The notes under the pieces were generated by a model. It saw nothing but the letters and a program-made list of their open reading frames with translations, ran no database searches and was not told the DNA's origin. A DNA stretch of 59,382 bases from CAZUXY01 sp964624235 (GTDB lineage: Bacteria > Spirochaetota > UBA4802 > UBA5368): NCBI GenBank assembly GCA_964624235.1, contig CAZUXY010000031.1:1-59382 (forward strand), in the 5' to 3' direction. A program made the translations under genes and the position numbers. This document shows, piece by piece, positions 46,090 through 54,683 of this stretch. How positions within the stretch are numbered: position 1 is the stretch's first letter; every line of letters begins with the position of its first letter.

Positions 46090-46144
46090 TCCTGTCCACC
46101 TCTGTATCCCGGAGCCTCAGTGGCAATTCAAAAGGGTGCAGGAT

Positions 46145-46699
46145 TCAGTGCTTGTTCTCTTCTTTGAGAATATACCTGAAGACGCAGTGGTCTTCGCCGG
46201 TTTCGTGGCGGGTCTTCAGCACCAGCTTCACGTCGGGATTGTAGCCGTCCAGGATGGCGTAGTCGGCGTACTTGCAGTAGATCGCCGCGTACTCTTTCAT
46301 CCCCCACCTTTCGGCGGCCCTTATGAAGGCGCAGTCTTTCACCTTGGCTCTTAAATCGCCGTCGGGGAAATCGGGTTTCGCCGGGAAATTGGAAGGGTCG
46401 ATGTCGGTATGGATGATCCAGTTGCGCAGGGACAGGGGCTTTTCCTTCCCGGTCACCGTCGCGGCGATGCGCCTGCCCCGTTCGCGGCCGAAGCTCTCGA
46501 CGGCCCGTTTCAGGAGCGCTTCTCCCTTTTCAGGGCCCAGTTCCTTCAGCACCTCCCTGGCCGTCGAGGCGAAAAGCTGGGCCGCCAGACCGAAGCCGGG
46601 AGTGTGAAATTTTTTTCCATAGATCAGCCGCATCAGTGCCGCCTTCAACAGGTAGGGAAGGCTCAGCCCCTTCGTTTTTTCACGCCGCAGTTCGTCCAT
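46145..46699 (-). CDS. ATC-hydrolase-like (PF14196-type) protein
   Basis: A 184-residue cytoplasmic protein. The C-terminal motif 'CAFIRAAERWGMKEYAAIYC' with 'KYADYAILDGYNPDVKLVLK' matches the L-2-amino-thiazoline-4-carboxylic acid hydrolase family, named after a Pseudomonas enzyme in the thiazoline-to-cysteine pathway. Most members are uncharacterised, so the substrate is not implied. The conserved Cys residues (in 'DCAF' and 'IYCKY') are present. Confidence 0.7.
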   Translation of the reverse strand: MDELRREKTKGLSLPYLLKAALMRLIYGKKFHTPGFGLAAQLFASTAREVLKELGPEKGEALLKRAVESFGRERGRRIAATVTGKEKPLSLRNWIIHTDIDPSNFPAKPDFPDGDLRAKVKDCAFIRAAERWGMKEYAAIYCKYADYAILDGYNPDVKLVLKTRHETGEDHCVFRYILKEENKH

Positions 46700-46750
46700 G
46701 ATGATCCTCCTGAAGGTATAATCGGGTGTATATATGTGCGCCCTTACATC

Positions 46751-46846
46751 TCACGGTTTCAACATCGTCATCCCGTCGGCCTCCTTTCTGGCGCGTTCCA
46801 TGTCGGGGCTTGCCTCGTTCAGTTTGCCCTTGAGTATGGTCCACAT
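46751..46846 (-). pseudogene. Possible small gene remnant
   Basis: A 31-codon minus-strand frame 'MWTILKGKLNEASPDMERAR' plus 11 more residues has coding-like composition, but a TAG five codons upstream closes its frame and no larger gene surrounds it. It could be the C-terminal end of a decayed gene between the ATC-hydrolase-like and PLD genes. Confidence 0.25.
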
Positions 46847-46891
46847 ATCGACGGTGCGCTAGGGACTCCACAGGTGTTCGTACGGGCCGCC

Positions 46892-47947
46892 CTATCTGAA
46901 TCTTTTATAGAGCGCTTCCCAGTGGCCGGCATAGGACGCCGCGACGGCTTTGTCTTCTATTACTACCAGGTTTTCATAATTACCCTTCATCGCCTTGTAG
47001 AGGTAATTGAAACTGCCCGTGGAAACAACGCGTCCGTCGATCACCGTGAACTTGTGATGCATGTCGCCCTTTGGAAGCCGTGCCCTGATGATCTTTATTC
47101 CCGCATACTCTTTCCCCTCAGCCCCTTCGGCGTTGATGATCACCCGCACGTCGACCCCTCTTTGCGCCGCTGCAACCAGCCCATCCCAGACAGGGTTTGG
47201 CCGGCTTACGGTGGAAGGATTCATCGCGTAGATCGCCGTCCATATGGAATGTTTCGCGCCGCGTATATATCGCAGCAGCAGTTCGGCACATGAGGCGTTA
47301 AAGGCGCACCTGACCGGGCCGTCGACGGTGATCCCCTGATCGCCGGTGTCCTTCGACCCGATGCGCACGAACTCGCGGTAAAAGGCGCGCGCGATTACGG
47401 GGTTGTCTACGCAGACCAGGTCCTCGTAATTGAAGCGGGATGCTTTCAGGTTCCAGTTGAAACTCCCGGTGATGATGCCGCCGGCACCGTCGCCGCTCTC
47501 GCCGGGGTTGAGCACGGCGAACTTGTGGTGCATCACGAACCAGGGCCGCTTTCCCGACATTGCGTACCGTCCCAGCCGCACGGGACGTACGGCGGGGTTG
47601 GTGAAGACGCAGTCGGTGCAGTAGTTGGCGTCGTAGAATCCCCCCAGGGTTTTCCTGTCGTTGAGGAGGGCAACCACGGCCGGGTGGGTGGGACGGTAAC
47701 TTGCGAACACCAGGGTGGAGGCCTCCCGCAGTTCGCGTGCCAGAAGTCCCGCACAGGGCGAGTCATCCCCTGGTGTGTCAAAGGCCCAGCGTATCTTTCC
47801 CTTCAGGGGGCCGGAGGATAGACGGTAGCTGCGAAAACCGTCCCTTTCGATGATTTCCACGGCGGAGGTGTCGGCACGGGCATTCATGCCGACCGCACAC
47901 ACAACGATTATCGCCGCACAACATGGTAGTAATAAACACGGTCTCAT
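46892..47947 (-). CDS. Secreted phospholipase D-family protein
   Basis: A 351-residue protein with a signal peptide (about 1-25) and two PLD-type (HKD) half-domains. The second motif is intact ('MHHKFTVIDGRVVSTGSFNY'). The first reads 'MHHKFAVLNPGESGDGAGG' then 'TGSFNW', with Asn147 where the HxKx4D aspartate should be and a short insertion. The His-Lys pairs themselves are kept in both halves, so activity is possible but altered. Family members cut phosphodiester bonds in phospholipids or nucleic acids. Cys residues in the first half could form disulfides. Confidence 0.85.
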   Translation of the reverse strand: MRPCLLLPCCAAIIVVCAVGMNARADTSAVEIIERDGFRSYRLSSGPLKGKIRWAFDTPGDDSPCAGLLARELREASTLVFASYRPTHPAVVALLNDRKTLGGFYDANYCTDCVFTNPAVRPVRLGRYAMSGKRPWFVMHHKFAVLNPGESGDGAGGIITGSFNWNLKASRFNYEDLVCVDNPVIARAFYREFVRIGSKDTGDQGITVDGPVRCAFNASCAELLLRYIRGAKHSIWTAIYAMNPSTVSRPNPVWDGLVAAAQRGVDVRVIINAEGAEGKEYAGIKIIRARLPKGDMHHKFTVIDGRVVSTGSFNYLYKAMKGNYENLVVIEDKAVAASYAGHWEALYKRFR

Positions 47948-47982
47948 CGCGGACTCCGATACAAAAGCTGATGATTATCTGT

Positions 47983-48012
47983 ATATAGGGTAAAACAGTA
48001 CGGTATGTCAAG
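47983..48012 (-). promoter_or_regulatory. Promoter of the PLD-family gene
   Basis: On the minus strand TTGACA (48012-48007) and TATATA (47988-47983) are 18 bp apart, 36 bp before the start at 47947. The rest of the divergent gap (48013-48254) holds no gene and no second promoter I can name. Confidence 0.6.
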
Positions 48013-48254
48013 GAGAATGACGAGGTTGCGGGGAAGGCGGCATGAACTTTTTTGTAAAACATTTGTTGCTCTCAATCCCGTCGTGGATATATACTTGCCC
48101 CGTGTGTATCTGAGCCCTGGGTGATCGGATACGGGACCGTTCCCGCCTGTACCGTATAGATGAGACAGATCGGCGACCTGACCGTTCCGCGTTAATCAGG
48201 ATATTTCAGAACAGCGCGCCGAGCAAGTAAACCGATTCCGCAAGGAGAATATCC

Positions 48255-48974
48255 ATGAAAGACGCCGTTCAGCATTACCGCAACCTGTATAAAATTGAAG
48301 CTCCCGTCACGGTGACGGACATAGACCGGTGGGAAGCCGACGATGATACCTCGTACTATTTCAAGGACGGCACCGTGATTTTCAGGGACGACAGCGACGA
48401 ACTGCGCATGCTGCCCTACCTGTTCGCCGAACTGAAGCTGGGTACGGGCGGGCATCCCCTGCTCTCGTGGCCGCGCTTTCAGGCGGAATACAGCGAAAAC
48501 GATTTCGATTCCATAAACCTCTTCGCGACCCTGGTAACGCCGCTGAGGGAGGCGTGGATCTACCGCATCATGAAGCACTTTCTCACCGCGGAAGAGTTCG
48601 AGCGTGAAATGGAAGACTTCAAGAGCGAGGCCGGAGTGGTTCGCAGGGCCGTAGAAGAAAACATGGACGACGCCGATATCTACCGCCTGATACTCTCCCT
48701 GCTGACCTACGAGGTGGTGCTGTACTCCCTGGGCGACCGGGAAAACGTGCAGTTTCCCCATCACCCGCACATGGTGCCCGAGGAACGGCTCATCATGGAC
48801 CAGTACGTCGAGGGATTGAAAGTATACGCGGGCAGAGACCCCTCCGTGGAACTCTACGTGAACCTGGCGAACGCCCTGGGGCTGAACTTTTCGGTGAACA
48901 TAAGGGAGTTTCCCTATCCGCACTTCGAGGTCAAATCGAAGGGTGACGACGAGGAACCCGTCGCGGAAAAATAA
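48255..48974 (+). CDS. Unknown conserved-looking cytoplasmic protein
   Basis: A 239-residue protein with no signal or membrane segment, rich in acidic and aromatic residues ('EADDDTSYYFKDGTVIFRDD'). I do not recognise a family. It has a good 'AAGGAGA' site, codon usage like its neighbours, and is probably expressed. It lies between the PLD gene and the alpha-galactosidase, with no clear link to either. Confidence 0.7.
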   Translation: MKDAVQHYRNLYKIEAPVTVTDIDRWEADDDTSYYFKDGTVIFRDDSDELRMLPYLFAELKLGTGGHPLLSWPRFQAEYSENDFDSINLFATLVTPLREAWIYRIMKHFLTAEEFEREMEDFKSEAGVVRRAVEENMDDADIYRLILSLLTYEVVLYSLGDRENVQFPHHPHMVPEERLIMDQYVEGLKVYAGRDPSVELYVNLANALGLNFSVNIREFPYPHFEVKSKGDDEEPVAEK

Positions 48975-49111
48975 TCGCGCGGACCAGTTCCTTTCCGCCG
49001 GCGCTCAACCGTATATTCATTGACAAAAGGTTATTCCCGTGCGCCTTAAAGGCAGGGCCGCATGCCCCGGCGCGCGGCCTCACGCACCATATCACCATTC
49101 GGCGAGGCATT

Positions 49112-51322
49112 ATGGGAATAACATTCGATAATCACACCGGCGTATTCCACCTGCGGGCCGGGGAAAGCAGCTACATCATGCGGCTCTCCGGGGAAAAGGA
49201 CCTGCTGCACCTGTACTGGGGGAAGCGGATCGCCGGCGACGCCGTTACGCATATCGTAAGGCCCTCGCTCAGGGCCTTTTCCCCTTCATCGCACCCGGAA
49301 AATCCCGAGATGAGTTACGACACCCTGCCGCTTGAGTACCCCTTTCACGGGAACGGCGATTTCAGGATGCCGGCCTTCGAGGTGCTGCTCGAAAACGGAT
49401 CCACGGTAGTGGAGCCTGGATACCTGTCGCACCGTATCAGCAGTGGCAAACCGGGCCTCGAAGGACTGCCTGCCACCTACGCGGAAAGTGAAGACGAGGC
49501 GGAGACGCTTGAGATAACCCTGGCCGACGGGCCCTCGGGGCTGAATATCGTACTCATGTACACCGTCTTCGAGCGGTATTCCGCCGTCGCCCGCTCGGCC
49601 AGGTTCATCCGCGGAGGGGAGGCGGTTGTATTGCGCCGCGTCATGAGCTGTAACGTCGATTTCAACCGCGCGGATTTCACCATGCTGCACCTCTCGGGCT
49701 CCTGGGCCAGGGAGCGGCACGTCCATCGTCGCGCCGTCGCGCCGGGACTCCAGGCCGTGGAGAGCCGGCGGGGGGCGTCGAGCCATATGCAGAATCCTTT
49801 CATGGCGCTCCTGGGCCCCGGCGCGACCGAGGACCACGGCGAGGTCTACGGTTTTTCCCTGGTGTACAGCGGCAATTTTTTCGCCGGGGTCGAGGTGGAC
49901 CAGTTCTCCACCGCCCGGGCTGCCATAGGGATCAACCCGTCGGGTTTTGAATGGCGGCCGGGTGAGGGCGGGGTTTTCCAGGCCCCCGAAGCGGTGCTGG
50001 TGTATTCGGACAGCGGACTCAACGGCATGTCGCGGACGTACCACGCCCTTTACCGGGAGCGTCTCTGCCGCGGCAAACACCGCGACCGGCCGCGGCCGGT
50101 GCTCATCAACAACTGGGAGGCCACATATTTCGACTTCAATGAGGATAAACTCCTGGCCATCGCCGAACGGGGCCGCGATATCGGCGCGGAGCTTTTCGTG
50201 CTTGATGACGGCTGGTTCGGCGCGAGGAACAGCGACACCTGCTCGCTGGGCGACTGGAAGGTCAACACCGACAAGCTACCCGGAGGACTCAGGGGGCTGG
50301 CCGAAAAGATCAGGGCCCTGGGCATGGGTTTCGGCCTCTGGGTGGAACCCGAGATGGTCTCGCCCGACAGCGACCTGTACCGGGAGCACCCCGACTGGTG
50401 CCTGCACGTGCCCGGCCGCCGGCGCACGGAGACGCGAAACCAGCTGGTGCTCGACCTCTCACGCCCCGAGGTGTGCGACCGGCTTGTCGGCGATCTCACG
50501 AACGTATTCTCGTCGGCGGACATCGTGTACGTGAAATGGGACATGAACCGCAACATGACCGAGGTGTATTCAGAGGCCCTGCCGCCCGAACGGCAGGGCG
50601 AGGTGGCCCACCGCTACATACTGGGGCTCTACCGGGTGCTTCATGAACTTACCCGCGCCTTCCCCGATATACTCTTCGAGAGCTGCTCGGGCGGGGGAGG
50701 GCGCTTCGATCCCGGCATGCTCTATTACATGCCCCAGACCTGGACCAGCGACGACACCGACGCCGTGGAGCGCCTGAAGATCCAGTACGGCACAAGCATG
50801 GTATATCCTCCCGTAACCATGGGCGCCCATGTGTCGGCATGCCCCAACCACCAGGTGCAGCGCAATACGCCGCTCCTCACGAGACTCAACTGCGCCATGA
50901 GCGGGAACCTGGGCTTTGAGCTCGACCTCTCGGCCCTCGGGGAGGCCGACCTTGCCGTGATCAGGGACAACGTGGCGGTGTATAAGGAACTGCGCGAACT
51001 GGTCCAGTTCGGCGATTACTACCGTATCTGGGACCCCTTTGAAGGGAACTACGCGGCGTGGCAGTTCGTGAGCCCGGGGAAAGACCGCGCGGCCCTGTTC
51101 TACTGCCGCGTGCTGGCCGAGCCCCACGGCCCCCAGAGGATAATCAGGCTGAAGGGGCTCGACCCCGGGAAGAAATACCGCCTGCGGAACTACGATGCCT
51201 TATACCGGTTCCTGGGCTACGACGAACACTATGACGGTGACGTACTGATGCACGTGGGACTGCGCCTCACCCCCATGATCGGCGACTTCCAGAGCAACCT
51301 GCTGAGGTTCGCGGCGGTATAA
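49112..51322 (+). CDS. GH36 alpha-galactosidase
   Basis: A 736-residue protein of normal GH36 length. The N-terminal beta-supersandwich domain covers about 1-320, then the catalytic barrel. Active-site motifs are 'FVLDDGWFGARNSD' (around 362-374), nucleophile Asp477 in 'VKWDMNR', 'ESCSGGGGRFD' and acid/base Asp547 or Asp548 in 'TWTSDDTD'. It hydrolyses alpha-1,6-galactosides such as melibiose and raffinose, in the cytoplasm because no signal peptide is present. No transporter or sugar operon is adjacent, so galactoside import must be encoded elsewhere. Confidence 0.93.
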   Translation: MGITFDNHTGVFHLRAGESSYIMRLSGEKDLLHLYWGKRIAGDAVTHIVRPSLRAFSPSSHPENPEMSYDTLPLEYPFHGNGDFRMPAFEVLLENGSTVVEPGYLSHRISSGKPGLEGLPATYAESEDEAETLEITLADGPSGLNIVLMYTVFERYSAVARSARFIRGGEAVVLRRVMSCNVDFNRADFTMLHLSGSWARERHVHRRAVAPGLQAVESRRGASSHMQNPFMALLGPGATEDHGEVYGFSLVYSGNFFAGVEVDQFSTARAAIGINPSGFEWRPGEGGVFQAPEAVLVYSDSGLNGMSRTYHALYRERLCRGKHRDRPRPVLINNWEATYFDFNEDKLLAIAERGRDIGAELFVLDDGWFGARNSDTCSLGDWKVNTDKLPGGLRGLAEKIRALGMGFGLWVEPEMVSPDSDLYREHPDWCLHVPGRRRTETRNQLVLDLSRPEVCDRLVGDLTNVFSSADIVYVKWDMNRNMTEVYSEALPPERQGEVAHRYILGLYRVLHELTRAFPDILFESCSGGGGRFDPGMLYYMPQTWTSDDTDAVERLKIQYGTSMVYPPVTMGAHVSACPNHQVQRNTPLLTRLNCAMSGNLGFELDLSALGEADLAVIRDNVAVYKELRELVQFGDYYRIWDPFEGNYAAWQFVSPGKDRAALFYCRVLAEPHGPQRIIRLKGLDPGKKYRLRNYDALYRFLGYDEHYDGDVLMHVGLRLTPMIGDFQSNLLRFAAV

Positions 51323-51323
51323 A

Positions 51324-51374
51324 GGGCCCCCTCAATCCGACGGAGGTTCCGCCGCGGCGAAAAGAGGAGGGCCC
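51324..51374. terminator. Hairpin between convergent genes
   Basis: GGGCCCCCTC (51324-51333) pairs with GAGGAGGGCCC (51364-51374) over ten base pairs with one bulged A, and an inner CGGA-GGT-TCCG hairpin sits in the loop. It separates the alpha-galactosidase from the reverse-strand gene. U-runs are weak, so its terminator role is inferred. Confidence 0.5.
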
Positions 51375-51383
51375 AACGGTTCC

Positions 51384-51935
51384 TTACTGGCAGGTTTTAG
51401 ACTGGAATTTATACTCCATCTTCAGGGTTTTCCCTGAGTTCAGGTCATTGTGGTAGATGGTGACAGTATAATCGACCGACGGTCCCAGGTTGCTCGCGAG
51501 GTTCAGGTTCCATCCCGCCGTATGATAATAACCGAAAGTCTGTGACTTGTTCATCATGTCACCTTTAACGCCGTTGGCGTCTTTCCAGCCGAAGTCCTTT
51601 TTGCCTTTCCTTATGTTTATCTTTTCGCCGCGCATCTCGGGATAGCTTATATCTACCACCATCCTGGTCCTGTAGGGCATCCCCTTGTCTTTGACGCTCT
51701 GGACGGGGCCGATCTTATAATAAAAATGGACTGTGCGGCCCATACAGAACTCGTTGAGCGGCCTGGCGGTGTTCGCCTGGTTTTCCCCGCTGACGAAGTG
51801 CGCGAGGACTTTGGGCGCCCCGGCTTTGTTTAAAGAGTGGTGGAACTTTATTTTTTTTGCCTCAAGTCCGCTCTCAATGCCGGTGAACACCACCGTACAG
51901 ACCGCAATAACGCCGATACATAAAAGTCTTTTCAT
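51384..51935 (-). CDS. Secreted protein with a domain shared with the gene at 53441-54331
   Basis: A 183-residue protein with a signal peptide (about 1-25). The mature domain contains 'FYYKIGPVQSVKDKGMPYRT', 'KDFGWKDANGV', 'YYHTAGWNLNL' and 'VTIYHNDLN', which align with 'LYYRIGPLNVIRGKGAPYRT', 'KDFGWHSANAA', 'WYHSAMWSLSI' and 'AVITHSDLN' of the gene two places upstream. This shared module looks like a beta-sandwich and is not one I recognise. The three reverse-strand genes here are probably an operon. Confidence 0.75.
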   Translation of the reverse strand: MKRLLCIGVIAVCTVVFTGIESGLEAKKIKFHHSLNKAGAPKVLAHFVSGENQANTARPLNEFCMGRTVHFYYKIGPVQSVKDKGMPYRTRMVVDISYPEMRGEKINIRKGKKDFGWKDANGVKGDMMNKSQTFGYYHTAGWNLNLASNLGPSVDYTVTIYHNDLNSGKTLKMEYKFQSKTCQ

Positions 51936-51974
51936 GATGCTGCCTCCATTTGGAATTATCGTAAAAAAGAGAAC

Positions 51975-53429
51975 TCAGTACTTCTCCATTTTAAGCAGTT
52001 TCCCCTTGTACATATACGTCACCTCTATGATCCTGCCGCTGTTCTGGTCGTAGGATATTCTCATGGACCCCGCTTTCTTTCCGTTTTCTATAAGATACAT
52101 TACATAGGGTTTGCCGCCGGTGAAATGTATGTCAGTCAGCAGTGCGCCGTTTTTGTAGTTCATCCAGTGGGTAATGACGCCGCTCTGGTCCCATTCCCTT
52201 GTTATGCCCGTTCTCTTTCCAGCGGAAATCAGGTGTTCTTCAATATATACTTTTTGATTTTTGTGGAAATGGGTGCATTTAAAGTAATTCGAATGTGTAT
52301 AGGTAAAGGTTACATGTTTAACCAGCGAAGTGCAGTTATAATACAGAATGGCGGCGCCTGTCGGCTTGTTGCCGGCGTTCACAAAAGAATCATAGCATTG
52401 TGAGGGGCTTATAAACGGTTTCCGTGTCCACGATGAGGGGATTTCTTTCAGCGCGTCTTTCAACGAGGGAGGCCGCCGGTCGATCGTGTTGAGGTCCACA
52501 TAATTGGGATGAAATGCCAGGGGGTTGCCGTCGCTGGTTTTCGCAGGGGTTTCCTTCTTCGCGATTTCTTTCTCCGGGGTTTCTTTCTTTTCCACCGCGG
52601 TGATTTTTTCCTTTCCCATGTAGATGTTAAAGGCCTTCACGTAGCTGCATTTCTCCCTGGCCTGGATCTTTTTAATGTGGTCAAGCATCACGGCGATAGG
52701 GCGCTGTGCTTCGTTCCACATGACGTATTTCTGCACCATGTCGACGGTGAATTCGCCCGCGTCCACGGCGCCGCCGACCCGCGCGGCTAGCTTGCCTGCA
52801 TACACCTCGAGTTCCGCCTTTGAGCGGGAAGCGGCCTGCCGTTTAAGCTCGTCCACATACGCGTCCTTGAGCTTGTCTTTGGTCTTTCCGAAGGCGGTCT
52901 CGGCATACTGGTGCAGCCTGTTTTTTTCAATTTTTGGGGAAATGAACGAGTTGAATATATGGTCTTCTATCTGGGTGTACACTCTGCCGTCCAGGGCGCC
53001 GCGGACGATGGTGCGTATCTTCTGCCGCATAAGGCTGTCGGCCGCGTCTTTCATCAGGTCGGCCCATTTCCCCTCGAAGGCCTTCTGAACAAGGTTCTCT
53101 GACCGGTTCCACATGATGGAACCCGTTTCCGCCAGGTCCTGTGCCGACCAGACCACGGTGTTTTTGATCACATTCCACATGGTGGATTTGTCGATCTGGG
53201 CGTCGCCGTAATACTTGATCCAGTAACTCGCCTTGACGATCTCGGAGGTCAGTTTTGTGTAGGCCGGGTCACCGGCTTTCAACCGGTCCCTCTGGCTTAA
53301 GAGGCTTTTCTCTTTCAGGGTCCACTTCGACCGGAGTTTTTTGAACATGTCTATTTCATGCTGGGTGAGGGCGTAGACGGTGCCCTGAAAGAAGCCGCAT
53401 AAGAAGAGCAGGATTATTATTCTTTTCAT
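51975..53429 (-). CDS. Secreted protein with C-terminal MORN-like antitoxin/text repeats
   Basis: A 484-residue protein with a signal peptide (about 1-20). The first 240 residues are charged and mostly helical. A Lys/Glu/Pro linker around 270-300 follows. The C-terminal 130 residues have short repeating strands ('KRTGITREWDQSGVITHWMN', 'YKNGALLTDIHFTGGKPYVM') like MORN-variant toxin-antitoxin 'YwkmP' repeats seen in many secreted proteins. The second ATG (53429) has 'AAGGATC' at proper spacing; the first is at 53435. It lies between the two genes that share an undescribed domain. Confidence 0.72.
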   Translation of the reverse strand: MKRIIILLFLCGFFQGTVYALTQHEIDMFKKLRSKWTLKEKSLLSQRDRLKAGDPAYTKLTSEIVKASYWIKYYGDAQIDKSTMWNVIKNTVVWSAQDLAETGSIMWNRSENLVQKAFEGKWADLMKDAADSLMRQKIRTIVRGALDGRVYTQIEDHIFNSFISPKIEKNRLHQYAETAFGKTKDKLKDAYVDELKRQAASRSKAELEVYAGKLAARVGGAVDAGEFTVDMVQKYVMWNEAQRPIAVMLDHIKKIQAREKCSYVKAFNIYMGKEKITAVEKKETPEKEIAKKETPAKTSDGNPLAFHPNYVDLNTIDRRPPSLKDALKEIPSSWTRKPFISPSQCYDSFVNAGNKPTGAAILYYNCTSLVKHVTFTYTHSNYFKCTHFHKNQKVYIEEHLISAGKRTGITREWDQSGVITHWMNYKNGALLTDIHFTGGKPYVMYLIENGKKAGSMRISYDQNSGRIIEVTYMYKGKLLKMEKY

Positions 53430-53440
53430 GACCATGATCC

Positions 53441-54331
53441 TTATCGGGGATTTTCAAGGGGTATGTCGGCGTTTTTCGCCTCTTCAGGGAAATTGAGGTC
53501 GATGATGGTGCCTCCATGAACGCCCTGACCTTTTCTCCAGAGGTGCTCATCGGTTCCCGCTTTAAGTATATAGAGGGAATCAGGCGCCAGTCTGACGCTG
53601 TAGTTTCCACGGGCGTCCGTGCGGGTTTCGGCGATCAGAACCACCCTGCGCTGCGCCAGGTCGCTGACCAGGTATGCTTTTACCGGCGTGTTCGTCATGA
53701 CCTTTCCCCTGAGAGTGACCCTGCCCGTTACGGGTACGGTTTTGCCGGGAGGCGTCGTGGTGGTGCGTTGTATCTTTTCGGTGCCGATGATAGTGTACGC
53801 GTATCTGATGGTGATATTCGTCATGGTGTTAAGGTCGCTGTGGGTGATGACGGCGGTGTAATTGCCGGGGTTCGGAGCGGTGGGAATGCTCAGGCTCCAC
53901 ATGGCGCTGTGATACCATTTGAGCGTTCCGTTCATGTTCATCTGACCGGCGCCCGCCGCGTTGGCCGAATGCCATCCGAAGTCTTTTACCGTGCTGTTCC
54001 CCTTCATGACGACCATATGGGTGCGGTAGGGAGCGCCTTTCCCCCTGATTACATTCAGGGGCCCTATCCGGTAATAGAGATAGACCTTGTCTCCCTCCCT
54101 GAGGCTGGTTGATCCGGGTCTGGCGTCGGCGACCTTGCCGGATTCAGAAAGAAATGATTTAATCAGACGGGGGGCCGCCGGGGCGCTTTCCCCTCTGGCG
54201 GTGAAAATAAAAATAAGCGCTGAGATCACCGTCGTCATAAAGGCGCGGAGATATTTTTTCAGAAAGAACGGAGATGAAGAAAGGAAACGTGAAGAATGAA
54301 AAGTATGATCGCGGAAGCGGTCAATATGCAT
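53441..54331 (-). CDS. Secreted protein with shared domain plus CNA_B/carboxypeptidase-regulatory-like repeat
   Basis: A 296-residue protein. The Met at 54331 is chosen because 'GAGGGGGTG' precedes it; the open frame extends to 54388. A hydrophobic segment (about 30-47) is a signal or membrane anchor. Residues about 50-190 hold the domain also found at 51384-51935. A C-terminal beta-sandwich (about 205-290: 'VTLRGKVMTNTPVKAYLVSD', 'TRTDARGNYSVRLAPDSLYI') resembles CNA_B/carboxypeptidase-regulatory-like modules. It starts the three-gene secreted cluster. Confidence 0.72.
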   Translation of the reverse strand: MHIDRFRDHTFHSSRFLSSSPFFLKKYLRAFMTTVISALIFIFTARGESAPAAPRLIKSFLSESGKVADARPGSTSLREGDKVYLYYRIGPLNVIRGKGAPYRTHMVVMKGNSTVKDFGWHSANAAGAGQMNMNGTLKWYHSAMWSLSIPTAPNPGNYTAVITHSDLNTMTNITIRYAYTIIGTEKIQRTTTTPPGKTVPVTGRVTLRGKVMTNTPVKAYLVSDLAQRRVVLIAETRTDARGNYSVRLAPDSLYILKAGTDEHLWRKGQGVHGGTIIDLNFPEEAKNADIPLENPR

Positions 54332-54604
54332 ACCACACCCCCTCATGATAGAAAGCGTATTATGTAATCCCCGCGTCAGAGCGCGCATGGAAAACTGACA
54401 GGAGGGATTCCTTGCAGGCGGAAATGATGCCGGATAATACTTTAATAGTAATAATTATTATTCTATCCAATAATTATAAAAAGTCAAATTAATTTTTGTG
54501 GGATTTACGCGCCGCCGGATTATGGCGGGTGGTCGTTGCGGTCAAATGCCGTTAATCGCCTTCTCGGTAACTTTCAGATGCTTGCACCGTTTAAAACAGA
54601 AACG

Positions 54605-54633
54605 GAGGGGCGCCTGCCGCATCGGCGCCCCTC
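54605..54633 (-). terminator. Rho-independent terminator after the MFS transporter gene
   Basis: A perfect 10-bp stem (GAGGGGCGCC/GGCGCCCCTC) with a 9-base loop, followed on the minus strand by CCGTTTCTGTTTT. It lies 51 bp after the MFS gene's stop. The remaining gap 54332-54683 has AT-rich sequence and no gene. Confidence 0.8.
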
Positions 54634-54683
54634 TATCGCATTAACCGGCATGCTGTTACCGTTCTTTAAAAAAAATAAAAATC

